Shown one piece after another: positions 57,370 through 64,000 of a stretch of 64,000 bases of DNA. The stretch lies in assembly GCA_028551475.1 (NCBI GenBank), contig CM052355.1, forward strand, positions 23,649,580 through 23,713,579, read 5' to 3'. The notes below the pieces were generated by a model that saw only the letters and a program-made list of their open reading frames with translations, did no database searches and had not been told where the DNA came from. Numbering within the stretch: position 1 is the stretch's first letter; each line of letters starts with the position of its first letter. Made by a program: the position numbers and the translations under genes. Origin of the DNA: Casuarina equisetifolia (lineage: Eukaryota; Streptophyta; Magnoliopsida; Fagales; Casuarinaceae).

Positions 57370-58330
57370 AAAAATCATATTGTTATACTGATAATGGCTT
57401 TGTAAAAATGTTCAGTAGCTATTGATTTGTGAAAAATGTGGGCTGTTTGAATATCTTTCTTTTGATTTTCTCACAAATCAAGTGATAATAAATTTTAATG
57501 TATTTAGGGTTCCTTAATGATTTGGAACATAGCCTTATAATCACAAAAATAGACATTGTGCTAAAGGACGTTATTCTGCAAGTCACCCACAAGGACTAAG
57601 AGCCATACTATCTCACAAGTGATAAATGTCATTGCTTTCATGAAATAACAAGTGTCAATTGGTTTTTACCAAGATGTCAAAAGAATCCTTCAATTTCCCT
57701 TAGATACTAGTTCGGGATCTTTTAAACATTGTGCATATCCCCTTATTGAAGTAACAATAAGCTACAACTTCTAACTTATTATTGAACGTCATTAGTGATC
57801 ATACACCAACAATTAGTCTTTGATAGGATGCCACGTTAGATGGTGGTAGTAGATTATCATGCTTTTAAAGTGGTGAATTTTTTATGCTATTATGAAATAA
57901 GTTTCATAAAACATTTATTCCAACTCAATACCATATTTGATTGAGAACCTGCCACCTCAATACCTAAAAAACAATTTATGAGCCCAAGTCTTTCTTATGG
58001 ACTTGTGATTAGAGATAATTTTAAGCTTGCAAATAGATTATTTGTCTCCTCTTGTTATTATGAAGCCATCCATGTAAATGAGGGTAATAAAAATTCTTTT
58101 GCTCAATTTCCTTGGTAAATAAGGAATAATAATGATATGATTGGAGGAAACTGCTTTAAATCAATGCCTTAATAAATTTGTAATACCACTTTTAGAATGC
58201 TTACTTGAGTCTATATTGTGATTTTTGTAGTTCACATATTCTGTTCCCCCTAGGCCTCAAATCCCAATGGAACAATCACGTATACCTTCTCATTCAAAAT
58301 AACCTTGAATTGTGACAACGGCTATGATAA
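57370..58330 (-). mobile_element. Decayed Ty1/copia retrotransposon, fragment 4
   Basis: On the minus strand: reverse transcriptase block CELQKSQYRLK (normally SLYGLKQ) near 58,235; catalytic box changed to YMDGFIIT near 58,075; and an RNase H tail KYIKIYYHLICEKIKRK near 57,495 followed by LNIFTKPL. Heavily mutated; no LTR recognised. Confidence 0.7.
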
Positions 58331-59200
58331 ACCAAGCATTAGATGCGTTGAACTATCATGAAAATCCTCATTATCGATTTTAGAACACATAGTTGCCTCA
58401 CCAGATATTGTTGTATGCAATGAGAACAAAATTACTAGTCGTCATGGATCTACTTAGGTTGTAAAACCTTCAAGGACAGAGCACGGAACTTTTATACCAA
58501 TTATTAAAGTAAATGGCAACTCAAAAGGGGAGAGAAGAGGGAGTTTGAATTGGGTTACAAAATTCTTATGCCTTTTTAAAATCTATTTTGGGCCTTCTTA
58601 TTTCACTACAATTTTGGTGGTTCAGCTTGAAACAATATCTGGCACTTACTACAATTTTCCCTTAGCCAACTAAGCGAAAGAGCCTTTCTACTACTAACAA
58701 CCATAATTTACAGAGATTTGTAAACTCCACATAATTATTTGCACTTGAAAAAAAAAATCACAGATCACTGTGCCCACTAGCGACCAAAATACACTAGCAC
58801 AAAGAACACTAACAATGGTTATAACACTTTAAATTTTGCAAAACTCTAAAGCTTCACCAGAATTAGGGTTTCAAATCCCAAACCTAATTTCATTTCTCAC
58901 AAATTCGACTTCACAAATATACAAAAGCATGTTTTATGTGTTCAAATGTTGCATGCTATTCCGTGAACAAAGAAAGAAAAACTTGAGTACAAGATATTCT
59001 TTTGCATTTTATTTTTAAATTCGATATTTTTTACTTAATACCCACATAGCATAAACAGGCTACAAGTGTAATAAAGAAATCTAAATGTGGTATTCCCCTG
59101 AAAACTTCCTGAATCTATGCTTGTCTATCACTTCCCCAAGGGGGAAAAAAAAAAAGGATAATTATTAATCCGATCGTTGTATCTTTCTTTTATATTTTAT
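58331..59200. other. Intergenic DNA upstream of FRS2
   Basis: AT-rich. Possible further copia debris to about 58,520. Nothing else recognised. Confidence 0.4.
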
Positions 59201-59528
59201 TTATTTTTGTGTATTTACTAAACAAGCAATGAGCTTTATTATGGCTCTCTCTGTTCTTCCGTGGGGATCCGAATGAATCCCACGCCAGTGCGAAAACTCG
59301 TTCGCAAGCAAGAAATTTCGCAGACTACGAATTCAGTGGTAAGAGTTCAAACTGCAGATTTCTAAACTCTCTCTCTCTCTCTCTCTCTCTCTCAGTGTGG
59401 GGCAAACCTTTGCACTTATTCCGGAAAATGGGGGAAGAGAGGAGCCAGTGTAGTTGTCTTCTTGTGTCTGTGAAAATCAAAAGCTGACTTGACCGTAGAT
59501 TATGTTCGTTGCCGTTCCAAACCTTCAG
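59201..59528 (+). promoter_or_regulatory. FRS2 promoter and first leader exon
   Basis: A (CT)13 tract at 59367-59393 is followed by AGTGTGGGGCAAACC, matching the arrangement in the FAR1 leader. A good leader donor CAG/GTACCA falls after 59528. The transcription start lies somewhere upstream of or in the CT tract. Confidence 0.45.
59367..59393. repeat. (CT)n microsatellite
   Basis: Thirteen CT units in the inferred FRS2 leader. Confidence 0.95.
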
Positions 59529-62406
59529 GTACCACTTTTGCTCTCACTTCTTCAGATTTTCTTTTGTATTTCTTTTCAACCTCTTCAACTTATATCTGTA
59601 CCCATTTCTGGTGTAATATTATTAATGCTTATTTCTGCGTTCGCCTTTGTTTTCCTTGTTTTGCTTCTTTGTATTATGCTTGAATTATACTCTATAACTC
59701 TAAATCGTACTTTAATTCTGTAACATCCAACGACTTTGTTTTGAATCTTTTTTCTCGTGTTCTTGAAGTAACAAATGAGGCTCTTAACGTTAATAAGTTA
59801 AGAATAATGGTTTTATTTTTTCGCTCGTTTGAGTGTAGGTGCATAGAATAATGGGTGTACTACATTTCGGTGACACCTCCATGATGAAAAGAAATCTGCC
59901 ATGAGTTTATCGTTTTGGAAGTTTGACATAGCTTTGTCTTGAATTTTCTGGACTGCTGTGCCATATTTCTTCATGGTTAAGATCTTGATTTGTTATCTGT
60001 TTCTTGAATCATACCATTACCATGTCTTTGGACATAAGAGTAAAATTTATAGTCGTTTCAAAATAAGGAAATTTTGGAAAATGGCCATACTCTTATCAGT
60101 TGTAGCATAATTGGTTTATTCTGCTGTTCTTTTCAACAATCGCATGGAGAATGTTTGGAGAGCTCTACTGTGGCTGGTGTCGGACTTAGTTAAGGACTTG
60201 TATGTTAATTGGGCATCAACAACTATTAGCCCAAGCATTTTGGCTTGGACGGTTTAACATGCTTTCCATGTTCAGATACTTCCCTTGTACTTTTCTATAT
60301 TGCAATTTTATGTAATTTGGATGGTTAAGGAGATTTTAAATTGTCTAAGTTCATTGGTCGTCCCTGGAGGGAACCCATGAACACAGTCTGATATTTTTAA
60401 CCTGTGAAAAGAGGAGAAAAGGGGAATAGATCAAGAGTAAAACATACATACACATATTTGCAAACAGAAGACTATTTCAAGCCGAGGCTGGAAAGTAACT
60501 GGAAGGAGTTAATAAGAAATGTTGATAGACTTTTTGTACTTTTTCCTGGAATATCTCCTAGTGTCTCTTCTTCTGTGGGTACGGAATGGAGGTTAAAGTA
60601 GCTCTTATTTTAGAGCACCTCTGGTTCCCTCCCCTCACCTCCCCAAAAGCAAAGCATGTTGACTGAAAGTCAAAGTAGAATTCTGACCGAAGGAATTGTC
60701 TAATAAATCAAACGTCTATAAATTGTCTAATAAATCAAACGTCTATCTGACTTTCAAATTGTGAGTTTGGGCTCTAGTATTCACTCCTACAACGTGGGAA
60801 AAATAGTCCCCTACACTTTGCCAATCCGAATTCTCATTTCACTGAAAGTTTAGATACTTTATCACAATGTTTTTTCTGTCCAAGATGGTTTTTGTTGTAT
60901 ATTTGCCTATTTTAAGAGTTAATCCGGCTCTTTGTTTTTATTTTTGTTTTATCTCCATGGAGATCTTTTCATTTTCTACTTCTGCATTTTCTACATATCT
61001 TGCAAAAAGTGCACTTAATTTACTACTGATATGCTTCTTTTAACTCTTATGGTTTGAGTTTGAAAAATGTGGAGGGGAGAGGTTAAAAAATTTTAGGTAG
61101 GACTTTGATGTTTAGAAATGTTGGGTTATCATGCTGGACAATAATTTGTTACGAGTGTGATGGATGATCTAAACAAGAACACTTAAAGATGCCTGTCAGT
61201 CAAGACCCTAAAGAGTTCAGTCACTAGTGTAAGAGTGATCATAGGTTGTGAAAAATTATTTCTGGTGAGGTGGAAGTAATAAGATTTAACGTTGCTGTTA
61301 TAAAAAGAAAAGGTCCTAGTTGATAAAGATGAACTTAGATGGTTAAGAATAATTTCTAGATTCAGGTTAATTTGAATGAGAGTGCTAAGGTTTGCTTATT
61401 CATTCCTTAGAGTGCATTTTGACAAGTTTCTGAGAGTCAAAGATGCAAATCAAGCTGTGGGAGGAGTTAGTTTGTCAGAAATGGGAGTCTTGGATGGGAG
61501 AATGATGAAACTGGAGTTAATTTCTAGTTGCGGGAGGGATCTGTTGAGTTTCCTTGTGCTAATGTTGATATTCATATTCAACCCTAATGAGAGAAAAGGA
61601 GCGCTGAGGGTGGGGAGAGTGGCTTTGATGATATTGTCCTATCATTCTTTTGCATGCTAGGTAATCAATGTCATTCAGCCCTTTGTTCAATTAGGTAATC
61701 AATATCAGAGTTATGAAACAAGGTTCCTCGTTACTTTTGCTTCTACAATAAACTCACTTTACAAGTTGATATTTGTGTTGATGATTGCATCCACACTCAT
61801 GCATGTGTGATTTTTAGGATTTTCATCTTTTTGGTTTTTTTGGGGGCAGGGATGAGAGCGCTGGGGAAAGATCTCATACAGGTCGGTTTTATCTCCCACC
61901 TAATAGCTTAAGCTTTTGGGGTGAATGCTTTGACATGAGATAGTAGAGGAGATGGTTCACCTGCTATGCCTTCCAATGGATTGTCCTTTCTATTGGGAAG
62001 CAGTATTTAGCATTGACAAATGTCAATACTGGTCTTATAGATTCTGATACTGTTTTTAGGTTGAGCAAGTATCAGTTTAGCCTAGTGATCTATTAACTAC
62101 GCTGGGATACTTGGACATGTAGCTCATTGTCGGTTTCCATGGGCTGTATAGTTCTGGCTTGCATTCTGATATGGGCCTGCAGGCAACCAGTTCCATTTAA
62201 CTTCTTATTTGTTGTATGTCTTAAGTTGTGTTTATATTAGCTGGCAAAAGTGTACAAGTTTTGCCTCAAATACAAATGTTTAGATCTGTGTTGTTATTGA
62301 TTTAGAGGATATCTTTTGGGCAAATTTGACTATTTATTTTGAAATTTGATTACTGTTATTTCTTTCCATATCATTTGGCTGTCAACTAATAGTTTTATCC
62401 TTTCAG
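59529..62406 (+). other. FRS2 leader intron (about 2.9 kb)
   Basis: Inferred from donor CAG/GTACCA (after 59528) to acceptor CCTTTCAG (ending 62406). No gene inside. 59,921-60,350 resembles the FAR1 leader intron. A perfect 26-bp tandem repeat beginning ATAAATTGTCTAATAAATC occurs near 60,700-60,745. Confidence 0.5.
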
Positions 62407-62454
62407 GTGGTTCTGTGAAATCATATTTTCTGTTGATATGAAATATATTTTACC

Positions 62455-64000
62455 ATGGAGATAGATCTTGAACTGCCTTCATGTGAACAGGAGAAATTAG
62501 AGATTGGATCAAATACAAATGTTGAGGATGTGGTTGGTAGAGATGGAATACACATTGAGGAGGAGGATTTAAATTCTCCTACAAGTGAACACAATGAGGA
62601 AGTAAATGGACCAAATACAAGTGTTATCGACGGTTATAATGACAATGATGGCAACAATGTTGGGCTGAATGGAGTTGATAGAGGAACCATTCATGAGCCC
62701 CATAGTGGATTGGAGTTTGAGTCCAAGGAAGCTGCATATTCTTTCTACAGAGAATATGCTTGGTCAGTGGGATTTGGCATCACCATTAGAGCCAGTCGAC
62801 GATCAAAAAGATCAGGAAAATTTATCGATATAAAGATTGCGTGTTCAAGATTTGGAAGCAAGCGCGCATCTAGCACATCTGTGCAACCACGGCCATGTAT
62901 AAAGACAGATTGCAAAGCGGGCATGCATATGAAGAGGACTCCTGATGGGAAATGGGTTGTGCATAGTTTTATCAAGGAGCATAACCACGAGATATGTCCA
63001 CATGATTTTTATAATTCTATCAGGGGACAAAAGCAACCTGGTATTGTTGCCTGTAAAAAGAAGGGTCTGCAGTTGGCTTTAGATGAAGGAGATGTACAAC
63101 TGATGCTTGAAACTTTCATGCAGATGCAGGGTTCAAATCCCAATTTCTTTTATGCAGTGGACTTGGACCATGAAAAGCTTTTAAGGAGTGTCTTCTGGGT
63201 TGATGCAAAGGGTAGGCTTGACTATAAGAATTTCTGTGATGTAGTTTTGTTTGACACTTCTTATATTAAAAACAAATATAAAGTTCCTCTTGTTCCTATT
63301 GTTGGTGTTAATCATCACTTCCAGTATATTTTGCTGGGGTGTGCATTGATGGGTGAGGGAACTTCAACTTTTGTTTGGTTAACGCAAACATGGCTTAAAG
63401 CAGTTGGTGGCGAAGCTCCAACGGTAATAATCACTGATCAGGATGAGTTCTTGAAAGAAGCTGTTGCAGATGCTTTTCCAGATAGATGCCATCGTTTTTG
63501 TCTATGGCATATATTGAATAGGATTCCTGAATATTTAGGTGATGTTGTAAATGGAAATGAAAAGTTCATGGAAAAATTTAACAAATGCATATACCAGTCT
63601 TCGACAGAAGAACATTTTGAACGGAGATGGTGGAAAATTGCTGACAAATTTGAACTGAAGGAGGATCAATGGTTCCTCAAATTGTATGAAGACCGTAACA
63701 AGTGGGCCCCAACTTACATGCAGAATTCCTCTTTAGCTGGACTGGCGGCAACTAATAGATCTGAAAGCCTAATCTCGTTCTTTGATAAGTACATAGGTAA
63801 GGAAACTACATTCAAGGAGTTTATTGAGCTGTATAAAACATTTCTGGAAGACAGATACACAATGGAAATTGAAGCTGATTTTGAAACACACAACAGACAA
63901 CCTGCATTAAGATCTCTCTCACCTTTTGAGAAACAAATGTCAAGAGTTTACACTCGTGCAATATTTAAGAAGTTTCAGGTTGAGGTTCTTGGAGCAGCTT
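62455..64000 (+). CDS. FRS2: FAR1-RELATED SEQUENCE 2 (FRS2) orthologue, 5' part
   Basis: MULE-transposase-derived nuclear factor of the FHY3/FAR1 family. One open frame of 515 codons runs off the window with no intron needed. The start MEIDLELPSCE mirrors the FHY3 N-terminus [11 protein letters not shown] and shares a DLNSPT segment. Diagnostic FRS2 features: RASRRSKRSGKFID, KIACSRFGSKR, HNHEICPHDFY and KKGLQLALDEGD, close to my recollection of Arabidopsis FRS2 (At2g32250). Zinc-binding region: C130, C153, H176, H178. Transposase core: D267 (LFDTSY), D328 (IITDQD), E437 (NRSESLIS). The segment before the second acidic residue (MGEGTSTF) is one residue shorter than the ISDESTATF of FHY3. The SWIM finger lies beyond base 64000. 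Preceded by an AG/GTGG leader-intron acceptor 48 bp upstream. Confidence 0.93.
   Translation, partial: MEIDLELPSCEQEKLEIGSNTNVEDVVGRDGIHIEEEDLNSPTSEHNEEVNGPNTSVIDGYNDNDGNNVGLNGVDRGTIHEPHSGLEFESKEAAYSFYREYAWSVGFGITIRASRRSKRSGKFIDIKIACSRFGSKRASSTSVQPRPCIKTDCKAGMHMKRTPDGKWVVHSFIKEHNHEICPHDFYNSIRGQKQPGIVACKKKGLQLALDEGDVQLMLETFMQMQGSNPNFFYAVDLDHEKLLRSVFWVDAKGRLDYKNFCDVVLFDTSYIKNKYKVPLVPIVGVNHHFQYILLGCALMGEGTSTFVWLTQTWLKAVGGEAPTVIITDQDEFLKEAVADAFPDRCHRFCLWHILNRIPEYLGDVVNGNEKFMEKFNKCIYQSSTEEHFERRWWKIADKFELKEDQWFLKLYEDRNKWAPTYMQNSSLAGLAATNRSESLISFFDKYIGKETTFKEFIELYKTFLEDRYTMEIEADFETHNRQPALRSLSPFEKQMSRVYTRAIFKKFQVEVLGAA

Noticed and set aside
1..64000. tRNA, rRNA or snoRNA genes
   Set aside because: No cloverleaf with A and B boxes or rRNA core sequence was noticed on either strand. 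A covariance-model scan would be decisive.

Overview
The window is nuclear DNA of a eudicot plant, probably a woody one. It has AT-rich intergenic DNA, short exons in long introns, plant gene families, LTR retrotransposons and a piece of plastid DNA in the nucleus. Low-copy genes are spaced 8 to 20 kb apart, with decayed Ty1/copia elements between them.

Layout. (1) 1-9.4 kb, minus strand: a DHHC-type protein S-acyltransferase (PAT) gene. Eight coding exons are placed here; its C-terminal exons lie beyond base 1. (2) 9.4-23.3 kb: intergenic DNA with two badly decayed minus-strand Ty1/copia elements, one lacking its reverse transcriptase, and several local tandem repeats. (3) 23.3-31 kb, plus strand: a complete FHY3 orthologue (846 residues, 7 coding exons) with a GC-rich promoter. 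(4) 31-33.1 kb: a (TC)n tract and a broken nuclear copy of plastid petB. (5) 33.4-42.5 kb, plus strand: a complete FAR1 orthologue (810 residues, 7 coding exons) behind a leader intron of about 4.5 kb. (6) 43.5-58.5 kb: retrotransposons. These are a Ty3/gypsy-like 5' end, a full-length Ty1/copia element with both LTRs and a target-site duplication, a third and a fourth decayed copia element, and a LINE RNase H fragment. (7) 59.2-64 kb, plus strand: an FRS2 (FAR1-RELATED SEQUENCE 2) orthologue with leader, leader intron and the first 515 codons, cut by the window edge.

Main result: FHY3, FAR1 and FRS2 lie in one orientation on one chromosome segment, next to a divergent PAT gene. In Arabidopsis they are dispersed, while a PAT gene still sits beside both FHY3 and FAR1 (from memory, At3g22180/At3g22170 and At4g15080/At4g15090). 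The window therefore looks like the undispersed, ancestral arrangement. FHY3 and FAR1 are transcription factors derived from Mutator-like (MULE) transposases that act in phytochrome A signalling. All three proteins here keep the transposase-like core, and the two complete ones also show a SWIM zinc finger. The FHY3 promoter region carries two perfect copies of the FHY3/FAR1 binding motif CACGCGC, which suggests auto- or cross-regulation.

All exon boundaries were read by eye from GT/AG sites, reading frame and recalled family sequences. No alignment or database search was run.
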